This document shows, piece by piece, positions 33,615-42,319 of a stretch of DNA of 64,000 nt. The stretch's first letter is position 1. The number at the start of each line of letters is the position of its first letter. The notes under the pieces were generated by a model. The model had not been told where the DNA came from. It saw only the letters and a list, made by a program, of their open reading frames with translations, and ran no database searches. Location: NCBI GenBank assembly GCA_900767385.1, contig CAAFYY010000113.1, positions 1 through 64,000 on the forward strand, given 5' to 3'. Source of the stretch: Bacteroidales bacterium (lineage in GTDB: Bacteria; Bacteroidota; Bacteroidia; Bacteroidales; Paludibacteraceae). The translations under genes were made by a program, and so were the position numbers.

Positions 33615-35081
33615 ATGAGTCTCAAACGCATCCTTTTTCTTCTCGCTTTCGCAGGTCTTGTCGGCATGCAGGCCTCGGCTCTAGAGAAACATCATATCGA
33701 TTTTCAGATTGACGGATTGGGTAAGGCCGAAGTGCAAGTGGCTCTTTACCACGGCACAACGGCTATGGAGGTAGTCAAGAAGACTACCGATGCCCAAGGA
33801 CGCTTCACCCTCAGCGGCGACACGCTCCTTGTTCAGGGTCTATATCTCGTCGTGTTCCCCAACAAGAAGTATCTCGAGTTTGTCGTGGAGAATGCCACCC
33901 AGTTTTTCTCCATCAAGACCTCCATGGACGACCTCTATGGCAAGGCATCGGCAGACAAATCCAACGGCAACAGCATGTTTTTTGAGTACAAGCGGAAGAA
34001 TGAGACGATGATGTACAACTACAGTCATGCCAACAACCGCATCAAGGCGCTCTCGGCACAGCTCGCTACCCTCGAACCCGAACAGCGTCAGGTGGCTCAA
34101 GACTCCATCGCCTACTACCGACAACTCTCCATGATGGCAATGCGCGAGATGCGTTCGTTCCAAAACAATGTGCTGCAGTACAACAAGAGTTCTGTGCTGG
34201 CGGCGTTGATGAACTGCACACGCGAGATCTCGTTGCCTCAGAATCTGACTGTTGAGCAGCGTTGGATATTCGTGCGCAACCATTTCTTCGACTACGTCAA
34301 CCTCGCCGACGCCCGTCTGCCACATATCCCTACCTACAAGCAGATGGTCGACCGCTACGTGGGTCGCGAACTCTTCCAGCATCCCGACTCCATCAGCATA
34401 GGCATCGACACCCTCCTCAGCCAGATTCTCCGCGCAGAGCAAAAAGGGTATGAGGGACCAGTCTATTACTATACGCTCAACTACTTGTTTACCAAGTTTC
34501 AAAACACCAGCTACACGGGCTACGACCGCATCTTTACCAACATGGTAGAGCGCCACTATCTGAAGCATCATCTGCCGAAACATATCGTTGAAGATGCCGA
34601 CTTCATGGAGCGTGTGGAGTTACGCTACAAAGCCGTCTCCCCGAGTTGCGTGGGCAATAAGGCACCCGACCTCCAGTTGCGCGACGAACAGGGACGATGG
34701 GTCCATACCGACAGCGTGAAGGCAGAGTATACGGTGCTGATATTCTACGATATAGAGTGCGACCACTGCGCCAAGGTCATTGAGACCTGGAAGGAGTCGC
34801 TCGCCTCCGACCCCGTGCTGCAATCGCAGACCCAGACCATCCTCTTCTATACCGAAGACAAGAAAAACGAGTGGCAGCAGCACATCGTCGACAAGCAGCT
34901 CCAACCCTTCGTCAACGTCATCGACCCCTTTGGCAGTTCCCGCTTTGCCGAACTCTATAACATCGGTTCAACCCCAACCATCTATGTGCTCGACCAAGAC
35001 AAGACCGTCATCGGTCGCCACATCCCGATTTACGAGGTCCCGAAGATTATCCTCACCCACCTAAAAAATAAAAAACAGTAA
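33615..35081 (+). CDS. Exported thioredoxin-fold protein (TlpA/AhpC-like, CxxC)
   Basis: The 488-residue protein has a signal peptide (MSLKRILFLL, ending ASA). An N-terminal beta-rich domain (about 25-110) resembles the domain found before TlpA-like reductases in Bacteroidota (DUF4369/DUF5106-type). A helical middle follows, then a C-terminal thioredoxin fold (about 345-488) with the active-site CDHC in YDIECDHCAKVI and the cis-Pro loop in IGSTPTIYVLD. The likely role is disulfide exchange in the periplasm. The upstream ATG at 33555 precedes the promoter box, so it was rejected. Confidence 0.85.
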   Translation: MSLKRILFLLAFAGLVGMQASALEKHHIDFQIDGLGKAEVQVALYHGTTAMEVVKKTTDAQGRFTLSGDTLLVQGLYLVVFPNKKYLEFVVENATQFFSIKTSMDDLYGKASADKSNGNSMFFEYKRKNETMMYNYSHANNRIKALSAQLATLEPEQRQVAQDSIAYYRQLSMMAMREMRSFQNNVLQYNKSSVLAALMNCTREISLPQNLTVEQRWIFVRNHFFDYVNLADARLPHIPTYKQMVDRYVGRELFQHPDSISIGIDTLLSQILRAEQKGYEGPVYYYTLNYLFTKFQNTSYTGYDRIFTNMVERHYLKHHLPKHIVEDADFMERVELRYKAVSPSCVGNKAPDLQLRDEQGRWVHTDSVKAEYTVLIFYDIECDHCAKVIETWKESLASDPVLQSQTQTILFYTEDKKNEWQQHIVDKQLQPFVNVIDPFGSSRFAELYNIGSTPTIYVLDQDKTVIGRHIPIYEVPKIILTHLKNKKQ

Positions 35082-35506
35082 AAAGGGAGACGGTATCGGC
35101 TGCCCATCTTTTGGAAATCTCTCTCGCCATCACACTTTCCCCGGAAACAACATCTGACTGATAGGCGGCAGACGGATTTCTGCAGAATGGTATCATCAGC
35201 ACCTTGTGCGAAACGGCGTTTCAAAGCTACCTTTTATGACTCCTCCCTGGCAAAAAATTCCTTGCGGTCGGCTTTCCCGACCCGTTGCCGTCAAACGGAA
35301 ATCTCCAATTTTCTCTTGGAAATGGGAAAAACCAGACCGTATCGTCCGCTCATCTTCCACAAACGGTTGAATCCAGATGGATATCCCGTCGGTAAGTTGC
35401 CGATTTTTTTCGTACCTTTGCAAAAAAATAATACATATCGCAACAGACCATCCCCAGCAACGGGACAGGCTGTTATATAATTGTGTAACAAAATCATCTT
35501 CACGTC
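35082..35506. other. Long intergenic region before the membrane protein at 35507
   Basis: This stretch holds no credible gene. Short open frames in it lack start context and overlap one another. A small hairpin (GGTCGG...CCGACC, 35266-35282) and other GC-rich arms interrupt T-rich sequence. The promoter box for the next gene lies at 35413-35420, so the last 85 bases are its leader. No terminator with a clear T run follows the thioredoxin-fold gene. Confidence 0.5.
35413..35420 (+). promoter_or_regulatory. -7 box for the membrane protein at 35507
   Basis: TACCTTTG followed by CAAAA lies about 87 bases before the start codon. Confidence 0.7.
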
Positions 35507-36214
35507 ATGAAAAAATCTGACCTGATTGTCATCCTTATCGTCGTAGCCGTCTTGGCACCATTCTTCATCCCAAGCACAGGCTTCTACGAAGGTTTTCTGA
35601 ACCTCACCAGTGCGCACGGCTATATCATGGCCTTCTTCAAATTTGCCATCCTCGCCGTATTCGGTGAGATGTGGGCGCTCCGCATCCGCAAAGGCGTATG
35701 GTATGAGAAAGGCTTCGGCATCCTTCCACGCATGATCGTCTGGGGCGTACTCGGCATGGGCATCGCTATGGCCATGTGTATCTTCAAGACCGGTGTGCCT
35801 ACGTTCCTTGCCACCGTCAGCGGAGCCAATCCAGCCGACTACGCCGCCATCCTTAAAGGCGATGAACTCACCCTCGGCAAAGTCGGTATCGCCTTCGCTG
35901 TGAGCGTGATCATGAACACCATCTTCGCCCCTGTGATGATGACACTCCACAAATGCACCGACATTCATATTATGAGTTACGGTGGTAGCATGAGTTGCTT
36001 CCTTCACCCCATGAAGATGCGCGAGATCTTCTCCAGCAAGATCAACTGGGACGTTCAGTGGAACCTCGTCTTCAAGAAGACCATTCCTCTGTTCTGGTTC
36101 CCAGCGCACACCATTACCTTCTGTCTGCCAGGAGCGTTCCAAGTGCTCTTTGCTGCTGCGCTCGGCATCGCCCTCGGACTTATCCTCGCCCTTGCAGGAG
36201 GAAGCAAGAAGTAG
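35507..36214 (+). CDS. Polytopic membrane protein of unknown function
   Basis: The 235-residue protein has about six hydrophobic helices, including an initial segment directly after MKKSD and a final glycine/leucine-rich one. Polar motifs between helices include FGEMWALRIRKGVWYEKGFG and PMKMREIFSSKINWDVQWN, the latter followed by FWFPAHTITF. The layout loosely recalls Mpv17/PMP22-like proteins, but I cannot support that assignment. The gene is monocistronic, with its own promoter and a shared hairpin at 36239. Confidence 0.7.
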   Translation: MKKSDLIVILIVVAVLAPFFIPSTGFYEGFLNLTSAHGYIMAFFKFAILAVFGEMWALRIRKGVWYEKGFGILPRMIVWGVLGMGIAMAMCIFKTGVPTFLATVSGANPADYAAILKGDELTLGKVGIAFAVSVIMNTIFAPVMMTLHKCTDIHIMSYGGSMSCFLHPMKMREIFSSKINWDVQWNLVFKKTIPLFWFPAHTITFCLPGAFQVLFAAALGIALGLILALAGGSKK

Positions 36215-36238
36215 TCGCCGAGACTCTCATGGCAACAA

Positions 36239-36275
36239 AAAATCACCTCGCTTTTCAGCGGGGCGATTGTTTTTA
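36239..36275. terminator. Hairpin terminator between two converging membrane-protein genes
   Basis: The stem 36241-36252 / 36257-36268 (12 positions, one A-C mismatch and one G-T pair) has a TTTC loop. It is followed by GTTTTTA forward and by a T-rich run in reverse, so it could act in both directions. Confidence 0.7.
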
Positions 36276-36312
36276 TACTGAGGGCGTTGACCCCTTCATA
36301 TCAACGAAACGG

Positions 36313-37491
36313 TCAGGTTAGATTGTTGAGAAGCAGATGAATCATCACGCCGAGATAGGTGCCTGCGGCATAACCCACCAATCCGATGACAATGCCCGAA
36401 ATAAGCACCCGCTTGTTGCCCATGGCGCCAACCACAGGGGGAACAAAAGGAGGAGAGCAGAGCAGTGCCACCTGACTCACGGTGAAGAGATCGCCGTCCA
36501 CCTTCATCACCTTGCAGAAAATGAAATGGAGGATGGCGCTTGAAATCATCACATAGCCAACGAAAGAACCAATCATGAGGGAGGCAGTGTTGACGCTATG
36601 GATATCAAACATAGAGGCTACGACAATCGAGAACAAGAGGATGAACACCATGCCCAACTCAAAGGTGTGAGGCAACTCGCGCACCTTCTTGGAGAAAGAG
36701 AGGGCGATGGAGAGGGTCGTAATCGTCAGGATAACCACCAATTCGTTCACCTTGCCGACGAGCAGCAGAGAGAGTCCTGCGCCCACTGCCAGACAAAGCA
36801 GACTCAGTAGGAATCCGATCAACAGTCCGCCCGTATTGCGTCGTTTGATCAATTCGCCATAAGCCTCTATCTCAGTGGTTGCCTCCACTTCTGAAGTCGG
36901 ATTTTGTTCCATTTCATCGGGATTTTTCAGTAACTTGCGGAACAGTTTGTAGCCGCCGCCGATGATGAAAAAGATATAGGGGGTGGTAAGCACCATCTCG
37001 AAAGCCAGCACGATGGCCATCACCGAAGGAGTCACGCCCAAGGAAGCGCCCAAGGCGTTGAAATTCATCGTTCCGCCCGTATAGATGCCGGTCATCATGG
37101 CCGCCACCTTCGGAAACTCCACGATACCCTGATTGCGGAAGATGAAGAAACCGCTGACAATGGATATCAAAACGGCAATGATGCCTCCTAAAAGAGCGTA
37201 GACAGTGCGGGGCAAAGCCTTTGTCCAGAGCTTGAAGTCGCAGTTGAAAAGCATCAACGGAATGGCCAACGGCACAGAAATCTTGGTGATGATACCTTGC
37301 CAGTTTTGCAACGTCGCCAATTCGACACTGTCTGGCGCAAACGAGCATAAGCCGCTGAGCGACATGATGATGCCAACGGCATAGGTGAGGAGCACGGTGC
37401 CTATTTTTCTTACCTTTCTGCTGTGGCAGAAACTGATGATGATAATCAGGGGAACCGTAAGATATAGCCCCAGAACGAAATAGATTCTCAT
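36313..37491 (-). CDS. DUF819-family membrane protein (putative permease)
   Basis: The 392-residue protein has ten to twelve helices. The TGIYTGGTMNFNALGASLG segment after the fourth helix and the C-terminal LLCSPPFVPPVVGAMGNK loop match the DUF819 family, relatives of bacterial carboxylate or anion permeases. The substrate is unknown. An open frame continues upstream to 37821, but it crosses a promoter box and enters the opposite-strand DAHP synthase gene, so the ATG at 37491 is used. Confidence 0.85.
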   Translation of the reverse strand: MRIYFVLGLYLTVPLIIIISFCHSRKVRKIGTVLLTYAVGIIMSLSGLCSFAPDSVELATLQNWQGIITKISVPLAIPLMLFNCDFKLWTKALPRTVYALLGGIIAVLISIVSGFFIFRNQGIVEFPKVAAMMTGIYTGGTMNFNALGASLGVTPSVMAIVLAFEMVLTTPYIFFIIGGGYKLFRKLLKNPDEMEQNPTSEVEATTEIEAYGELIKRRNTGGLLIGFLLSLLCLAVGAGLSLLLVGKVNELVVILTITTLSIALSFSKKVRELPHTFELGMVFILLFSIVVASMFDIHSVNTASLMIGSFVGYVMISSAILHFIFCKVMKVDGDLFTVSQVALLCSPPFVPPVVGAMGNKRVLISGIVIGLVGYAAGTYLGVMIHLLLNNLT

Positions 37492-37528
37492 AATTACTCT
37501 TTGGAGGTCAAACGTTTGTTCAGGACTG

Positions 37529-37536
37529 CAAAGGTA
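37529..37536 (-). promoter_or_regulatory. -7 box for the DUF819 gene
   Basis: The reverse strand reads TACCTTTG, 37 bases before the start. It is divergent from the box at 37591, only about 55 bases away, so both genes share a short control region. Confidence 0.7.
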
Positions 37537-37590
37537 CAAGTTTTTTGTTTTTTCTCTACTTTTTGATACCATTTTTCCAACGAATTGCCG

Positions 37591-37598
37591 TAACTTTG
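37591..37598 (+). promoter_or_regulatory. -7 box for the DAHP synthase-chorismate mutase gene
   Basis: TAACTTTG followed by CATC lies 24 bases before the start codon at 37623. Confidence 0.7.
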
Positions 37599-37622
37599 CA
37601 TCTCCAATCTTCAACAGACCCC

Positions 37623-38672
37623 ATGGCAGACTGGTTTCAACGACTCTTTCCCTCCTCATTTGCCTTGATGGCAGGCCCTTGCAGTGCCGAGAGTGAGGAA
37701 CAGGTGATGGCAACAGCCACCGCCCTTCAGCGTATGGACATCGGTCTGTTCCGCGCAGGTGTCTGGAAGCCGCGCACCCGTCCCGGAGGATTTGAAGGCA
37801 TGGGCGAGGCGGCGCTCCCATGGCTGGCGAGGGTGAAGAACGAACTCGGTCTCCGCGTGGCTATTGAAGTGGCTACCTCGAGACATGCGGAACTCGCCCT
37901 CCAATATGGCATCGATGCCTTTTGGATAGGTGCCCGAACCACCACTAACCCCTTTGCTGTCCAGGAGATTGCCGACGCTCTCCGCGGCAGCGATATCCCA
38001 GTCTTCGTAAAAAATGCGATGGTGCCCGACGTCAAACTCTGGTGTGGTGCCATAGAACGGCTGAAAAACAGCGGCGTCAACAACCTCGCTGCCGTCCATC
38101 GCGGTTTCGGCGTACTCGAAGAGACAACCTTCCGCAACTCCCCGGTCTGGCGTATCCCGATAGAACTGCACCGCCAAATGCCTGAAATACCGCTGCTCTG
38201 CGACCCAAGCCATATTGCAGGACGCACCGACCTCGTTGAGTTGGTGGCTCGCCAAGCTGTCGACATGGGATTCTCCGGACTGATGGTTGAAGTGCATAAT
38301 GACCCTTGCAACGCACTCAGCGACAGCGAACAGCAACTCACCCCAGAGATGCTGGAACATATGATGAAAGTTCTTGATATCAAACAGAGAGCCATCGTCA
38401 AAGATGCGGAACTCCTGCATCTGAGAGCTGAGATTGACCAACACGATACCGAACTGTTCAGACTCCTTGCCGAGCGCATGGAAATCGTAAGAAAAGTGGG
38501 CGAACTGAAACAAAGAGAGGGTACACCGGTGCTACAACCACAACGCTACAACCAGATTCTCCAGCGCCGTATGAAAGAAGCCGCCTCACTCGGACTCTCG
38601 GAAGATTTCGTCAAACAAGTGATGGAACTGATTCACGAAGAGGCTGTTTGCCAGCAACTCTCCAAGAAATAA
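37623..38672 (+). CDS. Bifunctional DAHP synthase / chorismate mutase
   Basis: The first domain condenses PEP and erythrose-4-phosphate into DAHP; the second rearranges chorismate to prephenate. The 349-residue protein has an N-terminal class I-beta DAHP synthase domain (about 10-255) with MAGPCSAES, FRAGVWKPRTRPGGFEG, IGARTTTNPF, VKNAMVPD and CDPSHIAGRTD. A C-terminal AroQ-type mutase domain (about 265-345) follows, with LRAEIDQHDTELFRLLAERM. The mutase domain may also regulate the synthase by feedback. The frame is open upstream to 37545, but the promoter box at 37591 fixes the start at 37623. Confidence 0.95.
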   Translation: MADWFQRLFPSSFALMAGPCSAESEEQVMATATALQRMDIGLFRAGVWKPRTRPGGFEGMGEAALPWLARVKNELGLRVAIEVATSRHAELALQYGIDAFWIGARTTTNPFAVQEIADALRGSDIPVFVKNAMVPDVKLWCGAIERLKNSGVNNLAAVHRGFGVLEETTFRNSPVWRIPIELHRQMPEIPLLCDPSHIAGRTDLVELVARQAVDMGFSGLMVEVHNDPCNALSDSEQQLTPEMLEHMMKVLDIKQRAIVKDAELLHLRAEIDQHDTELFRLLAERMEIVRKVGELKQREGTPVLQPQRYNQILQRRMKEAASLGLSEDFVKQVMELIHEEAVCQQLSKK

Positions 38673-38728
38673 AATCCCCTTCCCTATAAATAAATAGTTG
38701 TACGAGACTACAGTACAAGAAAAAATCG

Positions 38729-38736
38729 TATCTTTG
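38729..38736 (+). promoter_or_regulatory. -7 box for the DUF4827-glmM operon
   Basis: TATCTTTG followed by CCAC lies 48 bases before the lipoprotein start at 38785. Confidence 0.7.
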
Positions 38737-38784
38737 CCACGAATTGTACCCCGTTGGGAACAACTGAAAATACATCATTTTACA

Positions 38785-39327
38785 ATGAGAAATCAATCTA
38801 TCTTTGCAGCAATATTATTCGTTTTGGCATTCGTAAGTTGCGAAAGCTCAACGAACTACGCCAGTCAGTTGGAACAAGAGAAGAAACAGATCCAACAATT
38901 TATTGAGCGTAACAACTATACCGTCGTCTACGAATATCCGGAAGACTCTGTCTTTGCTGATGGCGTATTCTACTACTCTGAGAAAGACAATATCTACTTC
39001 CGTCTTGACCAAAAGGGGGAAGGCGACACCATCAAAATGGGCGACAAACTCCAGGTGCGCTACATCCAATCAACCCTTGATGAGTTCCCTGTAGTAGAGA
39101 GCTACTGGACCACCATGGACCTCGAGTATCCAGTCGAAGTGACCTATGGCGGCTATAGCACCGAGAACAACTGCGATGGTTGGGAGGCTGCTTTCGGCAT
39201 GATGCAACGCAGCAATGCGGTGGCTCAAGTCATCATCCCTTCATACAAAGGATTCAGCTGGGCAACCACCCAGACCACCCTCACCCCTTACATGTATAAA
39301 TTAACATTCCTCGTACTACCAAAATAA
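38785..39327 (+). CDS. DUF4827-type lipoprotein
   Basis: The 180-residue product has a lipoprotein signal with Cys19 (FVSC), then a helical ASQLEQEKKQIQQFIERNNY segment and a beta-rich domain ending LTFLVLPK. The layout matches the Bacteroidales DUF4827 proteins, which look like FKBP-type folds lacking proof of activity. The start follows the promoter box, so an earlier ATG at 38698 is rejected. It precedes glmM by 7 bases. Confidence 0.82.
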   Translation: MRNQSIFAAILFVLAFVSCESSTNYASQLEQEKKQIQQFIERNNYTVVYEYPEDSVFADGVFYYSEKDNIYFRLDQKGEGDTIKMGDKLQVRYIQSTLDEFPVVESYWTTMDLEYPVEVTYGGYSTENNCDGWEAAFGMMQRSNAVAQVIIPSYKGFSWATTQTTLTPYMYKLTFLVLPK

Positions 39328-39334
39328 TCTCACG

Positions 39335-40726
39335 ATGACATTAGTAAAGAGCATATCAGGCATCCGCGGCACCATCGGCGGTTCAGTAGGTGAGGGCCTC
39401 TCTCCTGTTGATATCGCCAAGTTTACTGCGGCCTATGCCACTACCATACAGAAGCAACGCGGCAAGAAAGAGTGCACCATCGTTGTCGGACGCGATGCCC
39501 GCATCTCGGGTGAGATGGTCAGCCATCTCGTGATTGGCACCCTCCTCGGCTGCGGCTGCAACGTCACCGACATCGGACTCGCCACCACCCCAACGACAGA
39601 GATTGCCGTCACTGGTGAGAACGCCGACGGCGGTATCATCCTCACTGCCAGCCACAACCCCAAACAATGGAACGCCCTCAAACTCCTCAACGCACAAGGC
39701 GAATTCCTCAACAAGGCTGAAGGCGAAGAGGTCATTGCCATTGCCGAACGCGACGACTTTCAGTTTGCCGACGTAGAAGAACTCGGACAGTACAAACGTA
39801 TCGACGACTATACACAACGTCATATAGACATGGTCTTGGGTCTCAGCCTCGTGGATGTTGAGGCTGTGAGAAATGCACACCTCCGTGTGGCTTGCGACTG
39901 CGTCAACTCCGTTGGCGGCATCGCTATCCCACAACTCCTGGAGGCGATGGGCGTCGAAGTGCTCCCACTCTACTGCACTCCCGATGGCCGCTTCCCACAC
40001 AACCCAGAACCACTCCCAGAACACCTCACCGACATTGCCAACAAGGTGAAAGAGGAGAAAGCCGATGTCGGCTTCGTTGTCGATCCCGACGTTGACCGCC
40101 TCGCCATCATCTGCGAGAACGGCGAGATGTTCGGCGAAGAATACACCCTTGTCTCCGTAGCCGATTATGTGCTCGGCCACACCCCAGGCAACACCGTTTC
40201 CAACCTCAGCTCCAGTCGCGCCCTCAGCGATGTCACCGAAGGTCACGGCGGCAGTTATGCTGCAGCCGCTGTCGGCGAAGTCAACGTCGTTGAGAAGATG
40301 AAACAGACCCACGCTGTCATCGGTGGCGAGGGCAACGGCGGCGTCATCTATCCTGAGGCTCACTATGGCCGTGATGCCCTTGTCGGCATCGCCCTCTTCC
40401 TCACCATGATGGTGAAACGCGGCGAGAAACCGTCTGAGATTCGTGCCAAACTCCCTAACTACTACATCTCGAAAAACAAGATCCAACTCACACCGCAGAT
40501 CGACGTCGACGGCGTATTGGCTGTTGTCAAGGGTTGCTACAAACAATTCAAACTCAACACCATCGACGGCGTAAAGATCGACTTCCCACAAGGTTGGGTC
40601 CACCTCCGTAAATCAAACACCGAACCGATAATCCGCATCTACTCAGAAGCTCCTACCAAAGAGCAGGCCGACCGCTTTGCCGAGGCCATCATCGCGGAAA
40701 TCAAACGCATCGCAAACATCAAATAG
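39335..40726 (+). CDS. glmM: Phosphoglucosamine mutase
   Basis: GlmM converts glucosamine-6-phosphate to glucosamine-1-phosphate for UDP-GlcNAc, feeding peptidoglycan and lipid A. The 463-residue protein has SISGIRGTIGG at the N-terminus, the active-site phosphoserine loop TASHNPKQWNALK, the metal-binding DPDVDRLA and the sugar-binding GGEGNGG, with HLRKSNTEPIIRIY at the phosphate-binding end. Bacteroidota members often have this length. It lies inside the DUF4827, glmM, thioesterase series. Confidence 0.93.
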   Translation: MTLVKSISGIRGTIGGSVGEGLSPVDIAKFTAAYATTIQKQRGKKECTIVVGRDARISGEMVSHLVIGTLLGCGCNVTDIGLATTPTTEIAVTGENADGGIILTASHNPKQWNALKLLNAQGEFLNKAEGEEVIAIAERDDFQFADVEELGQYKRIDDYTQRHIDMVLGLSLVDVEAVRNAHLRVACDCVNSVGGIAIPQLLEAMGVEVLPLYCTPDGRFPHNPEPLPEHLTDIANKVKEEKADVGFVVDPDVDRLAIICENGEMFGEEYTLVSVADYVLGHTPGNTVSNLSSSRALSDVTEGHGGSYAAAAVGEVNVVEKMKQTHAVIGGEGNGGVIYPEAHYGRDALVGIALFLTMMVKRGEKPSEIRAKLPNYYISKNKIQLTPQIDVDGVLAVVKGCYKQFKLNTIDGVKIDFPQGWVHLRKSNTEPIIRIYSEAPTKEQADRFAEAIIAEIKRIANIK

Positions 40727-40733
40727 AACAACT

Positions 40734-41096
40734 ATGACACACGAAAAAATCTTCACCGTAACAGACAACGATACCGCTGCCCGCTTTGCCTCTGGCACTG
40801 CCCTCGTGCTCGCCACCCCTTGCATGATAGCATGGATGGAAAACACCGCCCTTGAGATGATACCTCTCGAAGAGGGCATGAGCACCGTCGGAACCGCCAT
40901 CAACGTTCAGCACCTCAAAGCCTCAGCCGTTGGCGAAAAGATTCGCTGTGTGGCCGAAATCGTGGAGCAAGAAGGGCGTCGCACACTCTTCAACATCGTC
41001 TGCTACAACGAGCAGAACGAGGAAATCGGCAAGGCAACCCACGAACGCTTCCTCATCAACATGGCGAAGTTCATGGCCAAATTCGAAAAGAAATAA
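40734..41096 (+). CDS. Hotdog-fold thioesterase family protein
   Basis: The 120-residue protein resembles small hotdog thioesterases of the fluoroacetyl-CoA thioesterase type. It shows the ATPCMIAWMENTAL helix, the VGTAINVQHLKASAVG strand carrying the conserved His, and the THERFLINMAKFMAKF end. The substrate is presumably a small acyl-CoA, but it is not known. It starts 7 bases after glmM, and YtxH follows after 39 bases. Confidence 0.87.
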   Translation: MTHEKIFTVTDNDTAARFASGTALVLATPCMIAWMENTALEMIPLEEGMSTVGTAINVQHLKASAVGEKIRCVAEIVEQEGRRTLFNIVCYNEQNEEIGKATHERFLINMAKFMAKFEKK

Positions 41097-41135
41097 TTTT
41101 TTTACATCAACAATAAACAAAAAGGAGAAACAATT

Positions 41136-41390
41136 ATGAAACTCTCTCATCTCTTTGCATTCATCGGCGGTGCAGCCGCAGGCGTACTCGCTGGAATCTT
41201 GCTCGCTCCAGACAGCGGCAGCAACACTCGCGCTAAGATCGTCAACATGTTGAAAGAAAAAGGCGTAATCATGAGCAAAGAAGAACTCGAAGCTTTTGTT
41301 GCCAAAGTGAAAGGTAAACTGAAACTTGGCTTCAGCTCCGACGATTTGGAACAGGCTGTTGAAGACGCTATCGACGAAGAACGCATCTAA
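41136..41390 (+). CDS. YtxH-domain small envelope protein
   Basis: The 84-residue product has one membrane helix (FIGGAAAGVLAGILLAPDSG) and an amphipathic helical tail, as in YtxH-like general stress proteins. The helix ends in LLAPDSG, the family hallmark. Codon choice is biased to preferred codons (AAC, GGT, GCT), which suggests strong expression. It sits upstream of two further small genes, forming a recurring Bacteroidota trio with a holin-like protein. Confidence 0.85.
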   Translation: MKLSHLFAFIGGAAAGVLAGILLAPDSGSNTRAKIVNMLKEKGVIMSKEELEAFVAKVKGKLKLGFSSDDLEQAVEDAIDEERI

Positions 41391-41415
41391 GCCTAACCCT
41401 CCTTAACCAAAAGAC

Positions 41416-41478
41416 AGCAAACCCATCACACTCATCCCGACCCGTGAGTCGCTGGTGGCGTGATTGGTTTGCTCTTTT
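41416..41478 (+). terminator. Long hairpin after the YtxH gene
   Basis: The 14-position stem 41416-41429 / 41460-41473 has one mismatch and encloses a 30-base loop. It is followed by CTTTTCTG, a weak T run, so partial termination between the YtxH and holin-like genes is plausible. Confidence 0.55.
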
Positions 41479-41499
41479 CTGACCTCTCAAACAAACACA

Positions 41500-41916
41500 A
41501 TGGAAAATAAAGAGTATCAACGTCTTCTGAATGATGCAAAGCAATACGCTCACATGCGTTACGACTTGCTGAAACTCGAATTGCTGGAGAAACTCTCGCG
41601 CATCATCGCCCTTCTCCTCGTTGTCGTCATCGCCCTCGTGCTCGGCCTCTCTGCCTTCGTCTACTTCTCGCTGGCATTGGCCTATGCGCTGAAACCGCTC
41701 TTTGGTGGCATGGGATGGCCATTGTGTATCATGGGTCTGGTCTTCGTTCTGCTGCTATTTCTCCTGTTCCGCAAGAAAGAGCAGTTCTTCCTCAACCCTA
41801 TCATCTCAAAACTCAGTGCCATCCTCTTTGCTCAGGATGCCACCGAAGAGGACGAACAGCCAACGGCTGACACTCCCGACCAACCAACCGATGTTGAACC
41901 AACAGTAGAAGAATGA
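41500..41916 (+). CDS. Phage-holin-family-like membrane protein
   Basis: The 138-residue protein has an amphipathic N-terminal helix, two adjacent membrane helices (about 37-62 and 71-93) and an acidic Pro/Thr/Glu-rich tail. This matches the widespread family grouped with phage holins and seen next to YtxH genes. It is unlikely to be a phage remnant because no phage genes surround it. The stop overlaps the start of the next gene (ATGA). Confidence 0.78.
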   Translation: MENKEYQRLLNDAKQYAHMRYDLLKLELLEKLSRIIALLLVVVIALVLGLSAFVYFSLALAYALKPLFGGMGWPLCIMGLVFVLLLFLLFRKKEQFFLNPIISKLSAILFAQDATEEDEQPTADTPDQPTDVEPTVEE

Positions 41917-42176
41917 TGGAAAACCCGAACTTCAGTCAGATTCGCACGGCAGAAGACATTGCACGGATGAAAGCGTCTCTGCGCCACAATATTGCCGTTA
42001 AAGAGAACGTGTTGAAAAACGACATCTCCCGAGTGCGTAACTCGTTCTCTGTGTTGGGTATCATGGGACGTACGGTCAGCTATTTCACCGGCTTCTCCCG
42101 CAAGAAAAGTCCGCTTGCACTCTTCACTCTGGGATTCAAGATTGCCAAATCCCTTATCCGCTGGCGCAAGAAATAA
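41913..42176 (+). CDS. Small hypothetical protein, basic C-terminus
   Basis: The 87-residue product begins in overlap with the holin-like gene's stop. It is helical, with the first half rich in charged residues (DIARMKASLRHNIAVKEN) and a weakly hydrophobic second half ending KSLIRWRKK. The function is unknown; partner function with the YtxH and holin-like proteins is inferred from the conserved order only. Confidence 0.65.
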   Translation: MMENPNFSQIRTAEDIARMKASLRHNIAVKENVLKNDISRVRNSFSVLGIMGRTVSYFTGFSRKKSPLALFTLGFKIAKSLIRWRKK

Positions 42177-42215
42177 CGCGCCCTCTCTTTGGGGCGTTTG
42201 CACGCCGCGCATAGA

Positions 42216-42256
42216 AAATTCCCATACTTCCGTGTAAAGTATGGGAATTTCTGTTT
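42216..42256 (+). terminator. Hairpin terminator before uvrA
   Basis: The 14-base-pair perfect stem 42216-42229 / 42237-42250 has a 7-base loop and ends with CTGTTTGTTG. The T run is weak, but the stem is strong and lies about 40 bases after the preceding stop. Confidence 0.7.
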
Positions 42257-42286
42257 GTTGTAGCACGCTCTCCCGAAAAATTTCAG

Positions 42287-42294
42287 TATCTTTG
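42287..42294 (+). promoter_or_regulatory. -7 box for the uvrA run
   Basis: TATCTTTG lies 25 bases before the uvrA start. No other clear box occurs before the sigma gene, so this promoter may serve the genes from uvrA to the barrel protein. Confidence 0.7.
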
Positions 42295-42319
42295 TCGGCT
42301 AAATCTCACGAAAGGAAAG

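Noticed and set aside
33555..33615. An upstream start for the thioredoxin-fold gene
   Set aside because: The promoter box at 33585 lies between this ATG and the signal peptide, so the added residues would not be transcribed.
37656..38513. A 285-codon reverse open frame
   Set aside because: It lies opposite the DAHP synthase-chorismate mutase gene and has no recognisable content.
39383..40603. A 406-codon reverse open frame
   Set aside because: It is the complement of glmM, whose TASHNP and GGEGNGG motifs are certain.
41500..41916. A phage remnant signalled by the holin-like gene
   Set aside because: No lysin, portal, terminase or integrase is nearby, and the YtxH neighbour is a normal chromosomal context.
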